Source: Ciona intestinalis
Lineage: Eukaryota; Chordata; Ascidiacea; Phlebobranchia; Cionidae
Assembly (NCBI RefSeq): GCF_000224145.3
Contig: NC_020173.2
Location: 6,249,961-6,313,960, forward strand
Direction of reading: 5' to 3'
DNA: 64,000 nucleotides
Under the pieces are notes generated by a model, which saw only the letters and a list, made by a program, of their open reading frames with translations, was not told where the DNA came from and did no database searches. Positions 32,803-45,100 of this stretch are shown piece by piece. Each line of letters begins with the position of its first letter. The first letter of the stretch is position 1. The position numbers and the translations under genes are program-made.

Positions 32803-35235
32803 ATGTCGTCCAAACGTCACAAGATTGAAGTTGAAATTATTCGGATTCGAAACGATGGAAATCTACTTAAACATAAAGATATTATAAAACAATTAGCTCA
32901 TAAATGTGGGGACACTGACCCAGTAGTAAAGTACTTGGATAACTTTGTTAAAATTCATGAATTCTTTATTGAACATGAATCAGATACTGTGTCAGCTTTG
33001 AGAAACTCTACAGTTTTGGACGGGTTTAAAAATAAACTCACTGAAGCTCGGAAACAAAATTTTGACCCAAAAGATTCATTGGTTAATGTTTTTATTGAAG
33101 CGTCTCTTCTGCTTGCTAAACTCTGTTACTCGCAAGCAAGTTTCCAAGAATGTGTAGACATTTACAGCAATGTTAATTTGGCTGGTTTGGAAAATTCAGT
33201 AACAGACCATTACATGGTAATTATCCTTTGCGAGGCCTTTGCTATCAATGGTTTATGCTTAGAGCGCTCAAGACTGAAAGACCCAAAGTTTAAATCGGAT
33301 GTAGAGGCCTTGGGTTCTTATGAAACTGCACAGAAGTTATTCATGAGATATATTCACGACCACCATAGGTTAGATTCCACAAGCACTTCGCCAACGAGCC
33401 CAGCTTCGCATAACATGGATATTCATATCTACCCAGCCATTGAAAGCTGTTTGCACCGAACTGCAAGCTTGTATATTAAAAGTAAAACGCCTGAAAAGGC
33501 AGTTAGTTTATACAAGACAATACTTACAACATTACCTGCCCATATACCATCACAAACGCATCAAAAATTCTTACATAACTTGGCTTCTGTTTTAATTCGT
33601 GGATTTTCTAAGATAAGCTACAAGCAAGTTAGTACAGACACTCATGAACGCTCCATCTTTTTCCAAGGTGTTAAAAACGTGTTTATTCCCAACTATATAC
33701 AACAAGAAGCCCTTCTGCTGCTGCTTATAACAGAAGGCTTGTTGAACCTGGACCCAGTGTTGGATATGTCACCCGAACATGCGGAGAGTCGTGAACAAAC
33801 TTTAATGAAAGCTGAATCGCTGTATGATGATTTATCGGTAGCTGTTGCGTCACATGGCCAGTATCATATATTCACTGAAAGCATTGAGAGGTCTTTGAAA
33901 TATAACTTCGATCGTTACCATTTATGGAACCAGTTTGCATTATCTTTATGCGCTGAAGGTAAAATAGATCGTGGAGTTCAATGCTTGGCTGAGTGTTGTC
34001 GTATTGATCCAACTATTTCAAGCCCTGATGCGATCCTTGCTTCACGACTCTGCTACACTAAGCAACCCCCACAAATAGACGCTGGGTTGAAGTATGCAGA
34101 ATTAGCATTGGAACATTCAGATGAAGACCATGATGGCTTGCGGTCAAGATCTCACCTTTATATTGGACTCGGTTGTTCTTTAAAAGCCCTTGGAAGTTTA
34201 TCCAAGAAAGACAGGCTTGAATATCGAGCAAAGGCGATAAAATCCTACACCTCATCCCATACATCTGATCCCTATGATTACAAACCGTTGTTCCATCTTT
34301 CTTTTGAACTTGCTTTGAGTAGAAAAGTAGCTGTTGCAATCAAAAAGGTGAAGCAAGCGTTAGAACTTCAGCCAGAGGCTTGTGAGTGTTTGCATTTGTT
34401 AGCATTGTTATTGTCTGCAAGGAAATTGCATTCAGAAGCAAAAGTGATTCTGCAATCTGCATTGAAACTTTACCCATCTAATATTAGCTTGCTTACAACT
34501 AAATGTAGGTTGGAGTTATGTCTTATGGAAGAACAGGATGCACTTCGTACATGCGATGAAATAATTACATTATGCAACAGAGATTCAACTGAAAACAAAC
34601 TTTCAAACTCGTTTAACCAACTACCTGTAGATGGAGTAAGTGTTGCTAACCAAAGTACTGGCACTGAGCTAGAGGTTGGGTCTTTACTTAACTCTGTAAT
34701 GGCCTCAAGAATAGACAGAGTTAACTCTGATGTAGAGTCGCTTATGGGAGTTATACATCCCATGTTGCCCCATATGTGGTCAGGTAAATGTACTGCTTGG
34801 GTGCAAGTTGCTGATGTGTATCTAGCATTGGAGAGATACCAGGAAGCAGAACTATGTGTAGCAGAAGCTGCTGGTTTACAACCATTGTTGCCTGATGTAT
34901 TGTACATGAAGGGGAGGCTGTGTGAGTATAATGGAGAGCTAGATGAGGCGTGTTCATTCTACAATTCAGCTTTAACCATCGACCCTTCGCATTTAGAATC
35001 CACAGAAAAATTGGCGAAGGTTTTGAGTTCAAACGGGAATATTTGTTACGCAAAGAAAGTCCTACAAGATGCTATAAGATTAGATGCAACGTCGCACACT
35101 GTATGGCAACAACTGTCCGATCTGCTTGCTGCTACAGATGAAATAGACCAATCTATTGAATGTAATATATTTGCGTTGAATCTAGAGGCCAGTTCTCCTG
35201 TGTTACCATACACGTGTATAGTTCCGTTTATATAA
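32803..35235 (+). CDS. TTC7: TTC7 (TPR scaffold of the PI4KA complex), intronless
   Basis: TTC7 is the tetratricopeptide scaffold that, with EFR3 and hyccin/FAM126, places phosphatidylinositol 4-kinase alpha at the plasma membrane. A single 810-residue frame (human TTC7A 858, TTC7B 843) is collinear with the family from the N-terminal helices (SLLLAKLCYSQASFQE) through QQEALLLLLITEGLL, DDLSVAVASHGQYHIF, YHLWNQFALSL, ECLHLLALLLSARK and VLYMKGRLCEYNGELDEACS to the hallmark end LEASSPVLPYTCIVPFI. TPR-like units dominate residues about 300-800. Vertebrate TTC7 genes have many introns; none is visible here. The frame is intact, so it is not a decayed retrocopy. ATTAAA, a poly(A) signal variant, is at 35322. 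Whether it matches TTC7A or TTC7B cannot be said, since the split is vertebrate. Confidence 0.95.
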   Translation: MSSKRHKIEVEIIRIRNDGNLLKHKDIIKQLAHKCGDTDPVVKYLDNFVKIHEFFIEHESDTVSALRNSTVLDGFKNKLTEARKQNFDPKDSLVNVFIEASLLLAKLCYSQASFQECVDIYSNVNLAGLENSVTDHYMVIILCEAFAINGLCLERSRLKDPKFKSDVEALGSYETAQKLFMRYIHDHHRLDSTSTSPTSPASHNMDIHIYPAIESCLHRTASLYIKSKTPEKAVSLYKTILTTLPAHIPSQTHQKFLHNLASVLIRGFSKISYKQVSTDTHERSIFFQGVKNVFIPNYIQQEALLLLLITEGLLNLDPVLDMSPEHAESREQTLMKAESLYDDLSVAVASHGQYHIFTESIERSLKYNFDRYHLWNQFALSLCAEGKIDRGVQCLAECCRIDPTISSPDAILASRLCYTKQPPQIDAGLKYAELALEHSDEDHDGLRSRSHLYIGLGCSLKALGSLSKKDRLEYRAKAIKSYTSSHTSDPYDYKPLFHLSFELALSRKVAVAIKKVKQALELQPEACECLHLLALLLSARKLHSEAKVILQSALKLYPSNISLLTTKCRLELCLMEEQDALRTCDEIITLCNRDSTENKLSNSFNQLPVDGVSVANQSTGTELEVGSLLNSVMASRIDRVNSDVESLMGVIHPMLPHMWSGKCTAWVQVADVYLALERYQEAELCVAEAAGLQPLLPDVLYMKGRLCEYNGELDEACSFYNSALTIDPSHLESTEKLAKVLSSNGNICYAKKVLQDAIRLDATSHTVWQQLSDLLAATDEIDQSIECNIFALNLEASSPVLPYTCIVPFI

Positions 35236-35239
35236 TGTC

Positions 35240-36060
35240 ATTCTAAAACCTAAAATATGTGTTTATGTATTTATAAAATTAATAATATTAAATTAGGTAC
35301 TTTGTGAAATGTAATGCTTTTATTAAACAACCTTTTAGTTTAATTAAGCAGTCACTAATTATGATTATAATATATCTTCTATATATATTAGCTATTGTGT
35401 ATTGTTCGATTTGTGAAATTAATATGTATGAAATGCAGGACTATTTTCATGAACAACATAAATTACTTGATATATATTAGGCTGTGGAAAGATGGGACAC
35501 CTTTTCATTCAATTTTCTCGTCCTCCACCCTACTATATATAATACTTGATGTGTTTATGTTTGAACTTTAACATTACTGGTGCAATATAATTGTCGTTAA
35601 CTTTAACAAATTGTTAAAACTGACCAGACCTTGTTCCTAATGTATATCCACTGTTATACACCTTAATACATGTATGTTTGGATACATAGGGTAATGATCT
35701 TAACAATTTATTGAAAGGGTTTCTTGCTTTTATATCTAATAGCCTTTGATGTAAAACCCTGGTTCTTAATCTCAACAAGTTATTAAAACGGCTGTAAAAT
35801 GTAATATGTTTTTGCAGTGAAACATTTTCAGATAAAAATTAATTCTAAAAACAACTGTTTTTTGTTTTATTTTACCCTTTATTTCCAAAAAAATATAAAT
35901 ATTGTTTCTTTTGGTTAGTCACTTGTTTTACGGGCAATGTTTATGTAATTTTCCTCATTTTATCAAATACTGCATACTATACATAAAGTGTTGCCGCGAT
36001 GTGTATTTAATGTGCTTATCTTTAGTAAAGTGAATATTTCCCTATATTTATGTATTTAAA
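35240..36060. other. intergenic, AT-rich
   Basis: Between TTC7 and RAB3GAP2. It contains a 60-bp deletion derivative of the MITE at about 35477-35540, which keeps both ends but little interior. Nothing else was recognised. Confidence 0.5.
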
Positions 36061-36133
36061 CTGTCTGTTTTACAGATGTATTGTTAAAGCTACACATTAT
36101 AGTTAAGTACAATTTCCACCACAAACCATTAAA

Positions 36134-39100
36134 ATGTCATCTTGTACTTTGCATCATCTCATTGGAATCCAAAATTTAAACGAAATTCACCAATTCTTGT
36201 TTCAAGAAGAAAATGGTAATACTATATATATTATATATTTATAAATATTTATATTTGTTTATTTTCACACAATCTGCATACAAGTTAATAGGTTGTTTCT
36301 CTTTGCATTATACGTTTAACTTGATGCTGCTTTCTCCTAAAGTGTAGTTAAACTTAAGTTTAATATAAAAAGGCTTTATATATATATATTGAAACAATTC
36401 ATGTAAAATTGTTAAACAATGAACTGTAGTATCAGAGGTATTCATTTTCCTTGTTAAACCAGATGTTACGAACGCACCTGAGTCAAAAATACATGCTTCA
36501 ATTATACTTGATGTTCTAAAAAACAGATGAGACTAAGTTACATATTTTAGGATAAATTGTTATCCTAAATAAGTAATAATTATTTTTTTTACAAGCTTCA
36601 ATTTTAAATATTTTCCTTTAAACCAGATGATACGAACGCACCTGAAGAAGTAACTTGGGATGAAGGTTGGTCGGATAACTGGGAAGATGTGAACCAACCT
36701 GATAGTAATGAGGGGGTAAGTGTGCTTGTATTGTATGTATTATATACATGTTGTAAATGTATAGTACTGTGGGGCAAAATGGAACACTTTTAGCACATAA
36801 TATCCAAATATCCTGATCGTCTCGTCAGCCCCACACCCAGGGGAGTTAGAATAACCAGTCCCCCCACTTTTATACTTTCCCTTTCACATGGTCAGTCTTC
36901 TATCACACATTGTTACATTACACAGCCACAAACTTACCCCTACTATATGGTCAAAAGGTTGGAAGCCACTATTTGTATCCCTGTGTGGTGTATTATATAC
37001 TTGTTGTATAGGCCTACATATTTTATGAAATCTTGGTATGCATCTAGCTTGGTCATACCTGATTTTCATGCCATGCCTATATACTATACTACAGCAGGTC
37101 GTTAGAGCTGAAAGTTTCTAGTTATACCTTTAATAATGGATATAATCACTTAATATAGTAAGTGAAAAAAGCATTCACACCAAGTATTCCCCCCAATAAA
37201 CAGGCGAATGAAGAGACAAGTTATCGCAACAGTTGGATTCAAGACTGCAGCGTTTCTATCTCGCCAACAACAACTTTTATGGCGATCGCTTACCAAGATA
37301 AAGCTGTATTTCTTGAAGGTAAAATACGGTTAAGTTTGATACAGAAAAGGGTACGAGGTGCATAAAACAGAACACATGTGTTATAACGACTGCCATTGCC
37401 CCGCCATGCGAGTATAAATAAGTTACATTTATTACTTGTCAGTAATGTCAGTGCAAGTAAAATGCATTATGTGTTAATGTGAATTTTTATTCCAGCCAAA
37501 AGTGATCCAACTGGTTTTAAATCATCTTCAAGTTTTGTTGTTTCATCGAAAGGAGTTTTACAAGAAGAACCAGGGTTGGTCTAGTTGTTTGGGTTTATAT
37601 TTAAAGCTTATGTGTAAGGCTGTCTGTAGGGCACCAGAATTATAAAGTTAGTATTATAGTGGGGAAGATGGGACACCTTTTTATTCTATTTTCTCGTCTC
37701 ATTTGGTAGTAAACAAAGAACATTCAAAGAATTATAAAACTGTATCCTCAAGACTCCCATAGACCGTTGTTAATTGTTTAAAACACGATCCGGATATTTG
37801 GATATTATGTGCTAAAGGTGTCCCATCTTACCCCATCCTAATATATATAAATGTTTGTATTGAAACTAACTTCCCATCTTACCCCAGGGAGATAGTGACC
37901 GACATACTATGTTTACCCCTCGTTTCATTGAAGCGATCCTCGCACGGAAGCACTGACTGGACTTGTGTGGTGGTTGGCTTCTCAACTGGTTACGTGAGGA
38001 TGTATACGGAGGTAGGGGGTTGCTTTATGTTTTGGAATGCATAATGGAATCTTGGTATCATGGAATGGAATCTTGGTATCAGTATTATCATATGTCCATT
38101 ACATGGTAGAAATACGATTAATTCATGGCAGAAATACGATTATTTCATGGTAGAAATACGATTAATTAATTCATTAATACATGGTGGAAATACAATTAAT
38201 TCTTAGTTTCAGACCTGTTGTATATCGGACAGTATTCAAACTCAGTGACCACTAATGGTTTGTGGCCCCATATCAAGGTAATGGGCCAACTCTGTCCTAA
38301 GCCAGCCACGTAGCATTCCATGCTGTAGATCTTTATATAGAAGACCATGTGTATTGGTGTTTTAACACTATCTTTATAATGTAAATGTAAAAATATATGT
38401 AAATGACGCAAATTTTCACTAAAAAAATAAAAAGCGTTGACTTTAAAAACTTTATTTTGGCGCTATAGGCACAAAACCTGTATTTATTACCAGCCTGCCA
38501 GTGCTAAAAAGTACCAACAACTCATTTATCTCCTTACAGACTGGTTCCTTGATTATCTCTCAACTCCTGCACGAGATACCGGTTGTTCAGCTTAACTGCC
38601 GAACATACGAAGGGAATAAAACTTCGCATAATAATTCCGCCGAAGTGGGAGATGAACTAACCATCTTATACAACGATACACTTATTGTGATCGATGGGTT
38701 CAGTTTGTTTCAAACATTAAGAGCATGTAGGAACCAAGTCGCATTAGGTAAGTTCATTTTTATTGGCAAGTATATACTTGTGTTTGGAACCGTACTTCTG
38801 TTTTGTTGTATAGTAGGGTGGGGAAAGATGGGACACCTTTTCAATCTGTTTTCTTGGCTTATTTGGTAGTAAACAAGGAACATTTAAAGAAATTTAAAAT
38901 CTTATTCTTATGGCTCCAATAGACCGTTGTTAATTGTTTAAAACACGATAAGGATATTTGGATATTATGTGCTAAAGGTGTCCTGTCTTCCCCCACTTAA
39001 TGGAGCACGAGGTCTATCAAAAAGAACACCTGTGTTATAACGATTGTCATTGCCCTGCCACGAATACACAGTTTACATTCATTTATACTTTTCCAATAGT

Positions 39101-42100
39101 TTTCAGTACTGTTTATTAACAAGCTTAAAATTCATTTTATCTCCCCAGCTGCAGCGAGTGGTATGACCAGTATAGACCCTCCCCCTTTGTCTTATAAAAA
39201 GTGGATACTACGTGGGTTAGGTCCCATCAAGTCCCATGTAAGCCCTGGTACCATTGTACTTAACCCGTTCGACCAGATGCACACGGCTTCTATACTTGGT
39301 GGATTCAATGCAACAGTATCAACTAACTTGCCCACCATGTCACAATATGTAACTGTGGGAACTTCTCCTTTTGTGGGATTCTCATACGCACTGGATGTAA
39401 GTTGGAGTAAAATAATTTCTTTAGTTTAAAAGTAACACTGTGTTGTCTAGACATCACATTCGTTTAGACTTGTCAAACATAGGGAACAGCAGGGTAAAAG
39501 GTAGGGTGACATTGTTAAATTGCAGTTACACTCATAGTTGGCAAACATAGGAAACCTCATTGATTGATTTGGTGAATGCAATATACTTGGTAAGCAGGGT
39601 AAAATCTGTTTGGGTGCTAAATCATCAATGTCACCCTTAATTCCAAGCAACCATAAAGTTACACCTATATATCTCATATCACAGTGCACCCCTGCTATTG
39701 AAACTAGCGTGCCAAAACATATGGCATCACTCTGTTTCAAAAGCATAACTAACCTGCCACCCCAGGCACCCCTAATTTACACCTATACCTTCATCACAGG
39801 GTACCAGCCAACCCCTACTATCCCATGTTGCATTAGCTGTAGCAAGCAAACTCAAGTCTGCTTTGTTCAATGCAGCAAGTGGTTGGTTAAGTTGGGGTAA
39901 AGGAGCCAAACCTAGTGAAGATCAAAGTAAACAAAAACCAAAGGTGAATATGAATATACTAATATATTAGATGCTACCTAATGTAAAAAGGCTAAGGTAT
40001 TGGAGTCATTTTGTAAGTAAATACACCATGTGTGACACCCATGTTATAACAGGACAGTGAGCATGAGGTGTATAAATTAACTATGTGTGTCTGTTGTATG
40101 AAATTACACCAGCCATGTTATAACTAGACAGTAAGTATCTGGTGTATAAAATACCATGTTTATAAACAACACCTGCTATAACGCACTTGCTATTTAAAAC
40201 ACCATTATTTCCCCAGGTTGAGCTAGGCACCCCATTAGACATACGTAGCGGCTTACCTGATCTAAGAAGACAAGGCCACTCTATTGTTCTTGCTCCTTCT
40301 GCATGGTTGGGAGCCACAACTGATAGCTTTGGCCGTGTTATGCTGCTGGATTTGAACAAAGGATATGCGTTGAGGATATGGAAAGGTAAGAGTGACTGGG
40401 GACATTGGGATTTAGGTCAAGGTTGGCCCATGTTATCTGCTTAAGATTTTAAAAGGTTGGAGAAACCCAGGAATTAAGGCTGGAGTGTGCATATTATTCT
40501 AACATCATATATGCACTTTCTATTCTATAAGGGTGAGGTACTACAGAGAGGCAAGCTATGGAATCTGGGATTTAGACCAGAGTTGGCCCATTACCCTAAC
40601 ATTGTATATGCACATTCCATTCTATATGGGTGAGGTCCTACAGTGAAGCACGCCATGGGGCCTGGGTTTTAGGTCAAAGTTGGCCCATTACCCCAACATT
40701 GTATATGTACATTCTATTCAATATGAGTGAGGTTCTATGGCTAAGCAAGCCAGGGAACTTATGCCAGAACTTTCCCATTGGCGTATATAATACAAATTCA
40801 AGATAAAAATAGCGGACTTTATTCTATCACAGGTTATCGTGACGCCCAAATTGCCTTCGTTCGTTCCCATGACGATACACAGAAGCACCGACACTCAAGT
40901 AGCCCCCCCAGAAGTGCGCTGTTCCTTGTAATATACGCACCAAGACGTGGCCTGCTTGAGATCTGGTCGTGTATTAACGGGCCGAGGGTTGGAGCTTTTA
41001 ATATCAGTAAAAATGCAAGGTAACACTGGGTTTTGGTGGTTGTTAGTTAAAAAAAGTTTGGGAAACACTGTCAATTTTACACGAAACTTGTATGTAAATG
41101 GATTGTATTAAAATATATGGTTTTTCTTAAAAATTTTAAAGCTATTCTGTGAATACTGGTTTTTAACTTAGGCGCCAAACCTGGGGTGGCAGGGTGGGCA
41201 GGCCTACCCTTGAATTTTCTGCTCTGCATTAATCAGTAATATTACAACCAACAAAATGAAATAATTTGACTAGATTGTGTGTCTAACTATCCCTGCCTGC
41301 TGCCTCCCATGCTTTTATATGGATTGACGCCTATATTTTAAACTAAAACTAATAACTTGTTTTAACTCTCCAAACTTTAAATTATGTGAAAGCATTCACC
41401 CAATAATGTCCATGTTTGTAGGTTACTTTGTCCCGGTTACAAAATGTTTGGTATGAACAACTCCAGTACTACACATACACCTAGCATGCTTGAGTGCTGT
41501 GTGTTGGGTACAGATGGTGAGGTACAAGTTATAACGGTTCCTTTCCATCTTGCATTGAGGTGGGCTATCATTGATAAGAGATTTATTGAATAACTTGTAC
41601 TACAATTATAATATTATGCGTATATGCTGAACATGAATAAGATATAGTGAATTGCATTATGTATACGTATAGTAGGGTGGGGAAGTTGGGACACCTTTGG
41701 CACATAATATCCAAATATCCAAATCGTGTTTTAAACAATTAACAACGGCCTATAAGAGTCGTGAGGATATAGTTTTATAATTCTTTCAATGTTCTTTGTT
41801 TACTACCAAATGGGCTGAGAAAATAGAGTTAAAAAGTGTCCCATATTCCCCCACCCTAATGTATATATTATTAGAAATACACATTAAATAAGAAACTGAG
41901 CCAAAATTGACATTCAATTTTTCTACCTCGACTTTAACCATATTCTCATTCAAACCATAAAGACAACATTTTACATAGTGACCCTGGAAGCCACAAAGCT
42001 CGAGACATTCATCTTTTAAAGAAAGTTGGTCAATTACTTCATAAGAAGAAAACAGGTGCCGTGATTATTTAAGTAGCATTTCACTATGGGTTGTTTGGAT

Positions 42101-45100
42101 TGTCAGCCATATATAATATAAAGAAAAAATGACAAAATCACCAAAAATCAATCACCCACAAAGTTACATACGTGGTAACTTGTAAGCAGGCAAGAGATGT
42201 ATGAAACAGAACACCCGTGTTATAGCAACTGTTGTTGCCCCGCATGCAAGGATAAATAAGTTACACTAATTCATTTACTACACACAGTTATAACATAAAT
42301 AAGTTACATTCATTCACTACACATAATTACAACACATCACCTCACAGAATCCACCGAGATAGTTAAACTTCTCCTTGAGATGCGTCTCCCATCCTTCCAG
42401 CAACAAGGGGTGGTCAAACTTATGCAAAACAAATCTATCGAGATAAATGTTTTGAAAAGTTGTTTGGAACAAGTGTTGGAAAGAACAAAACAAAGTAAGC
42501 ATGTGGATTATGATGTCACAAATATCTATTTTGCTGTAAAATAAAACCAGTGTGTAGGGCTGTAGGCTATTGTAGTCATAGATGCCTAGCCTTTTAAAAA
42601 TGGGGGTCTTTTAGGACATATGTCCCATTATTTAAATGTCCCATATCATAAATAAAGAAGGGAGGAAGCATTTTTTTTAATATTTTCAGAACCAATGTAA
42701 AATTGCAATGCTAAAAGTCCTTGTTAAAAAGGTTGTCTCAGTCTTTCAGCCACATACGTTTAAAATCTTGCAATAAACTGTAGTATCACTACAGGTATAT
42801 TATATCACTGTTATATCTAAAACCCTTGTAATAAACATACATACATATAACCGCAGGTGTAAAACGAGATGATCAAAATTTTGTTGAATTCCTTCAATTC
42901 CATTCTCATGTCGTGAATCTTTATGAACAGATGAACAAACTTAATAATTCAGCCTCATATGAAAAATCTCATGAACCAAAGGTGATCATTTATTTTGGTT
43001 ATCTTTGTTAAATGCTTGTTGGTGTGACGTGTGGTATAATAATATGATTACTTTACTATATGCTTGTCTTTATAGTGGTTAAATCCGTGGTTTATTTTGC
43101 CGCACTTCACTTTTGTAGAATAGTTTCAAAGTAAATTCTGATTCAATGTCTGATTTATTAATTAGCATATTTGGGGTAATGGGCCAACTTTAGCCTAAAT
43201 CTCAGGTCCCATGACGTACCTCACTGTAGGACCTCACCCATATAGAATAGAACATGGTTTGGGGCCAGCATAAGATTGATTATTAACCTCACCCTACACT
43301 ACCCATAGGCAGCAGAAGGGCTTGTAGAACTTCTAAACATCAGCAAAAGTGAAGCAGATAACGCAATACAACTACAAGATGATTATCTTAACTCTGGTTG
43401 TCTGCCTTCTGTTTTGTTTAAGGTAACTTTATTCTGTGATTTTGTATTGTAATGTATAATGTATAAACGAATTATACCTTGACAATGAGCATGGGATATA
43501 TCAATACACCATGTGTGTCTAGTTTATAAGAAGATATATATAGAACTGTAGGGTAAGATGGGACACCTTTAGAACATAATATCCCATATTTCCTGATCGT
43601 GTTTTAAACAATTAACAACGGTCTATGGAAGTCGTGAGGATACGGTTTTATAATTCTTTGAATGTTCTTTGTTTACTACCAAAATCTAACCTTATACTAC
43701 AGGAAGACCACTCAGTCCGAATCTCCGAGTTTATATCTTGCGTCTCAATTGATGTTGACGTCCCATCCATGTCAAAACTACCATTGGATGATGAAGCAAA
43801 GTTGCATATATTTGGTATGCGTTGACTTGTGTGCAATATTGGTGGCCAACTCTGGTTTAAATCCTAGGTCCCATGGCATGCCTCGCTGTAGGACCTCACC
43901 CATATAGAATAGAATGTGCAAATACAATGTTGGGGTAATGGGCCAACTCTGGCCTAAATCACATATCCTTTGGCATTTTGTGGGACTTCACTATTACGGA
44001 ATAGAATGTCAAACACAATTTTATTAGAGCTTGTGTATATTGTTACTGCCGGGCTTTGTATAAATACAAACTTCTTGGCGCACCAATAAATTGACCAATA
44101 TTCGACAAATTACCATGCATAAACAGAAAGTCAGACACTCATTCCCTATATATATATGTATATATATATAGTATTATCATATACTCTTATTTTCCAGGTA
44201 AATTCATTTTCCATTCTTCGTTATTTGGCAATGTATCCCCACATGAAGTGCTACAAACCATAGATAACAATATACAATTTGCAAAGAAAGATTTGCTTCG
44301 TGCTTTGTTCGTTTATTGGCAGGAGAATGAAAGGCTTGCATTAGATGGTAAGTAGATTGTTTATATCAGCCGTTCCCAAAGTGGGGTCCAATTACCAGCG
44401 GTCTAAGGGAGTCGTGAGGATACAGTTTTATAATTCTTTTGAATGTTCTTTGTTTGCTACCAAATACGATGAGAAAATAGAATAAAAAAGTGTCCCATCT
44501 TCCCCAATCCTACTATACAATACGAACATTATAAAAACTTGAACAAAAATTTTTTACCAGATATTTCTGAAACTTCCAGCAAACTCCTCACTTTTGTAAA
44601 ATTGCTGAGTCGGCACGAACATAACGCTGACTCATCATGTGACTCGAGCTCCTCCTGGTGGGCGTGGATACGCACGGAAGTTTGCGTCCCGTCCATGAAA
44701 CCATTCGCAGCTTACCTGGTATCGCTTGTATGCAGATCAGTGGCTATTGCTTTCAAAGCCACAAACGAAAAGGTTGGTTCATAACTTCAAGACTTTTCAT
44801 AATCTTGTAATAATTTTTACCCCATAACTTGCATTTATTTAGAAAATCTAGAGTGCAGAGATAAAACATCATTTAAAGATGGCTTTAAACCATTTCCAAT
44901 ACTGCTTGGCTCCCAAATTACTCATTGGTTCATAATTGGTAAATTTCAAATCTTCTTTTATCCTCACAGGGTGAAGCCAAGGATGCTGTTATCACAGAAG
45001 GGGAACCACCCACCTATGAGGAATCATGCCATGGTACAAAGGAAGCCACCATGAATATGGGTGAGGCTTATTTATATAGTAGGGTGGGGGCAGACAGGTC

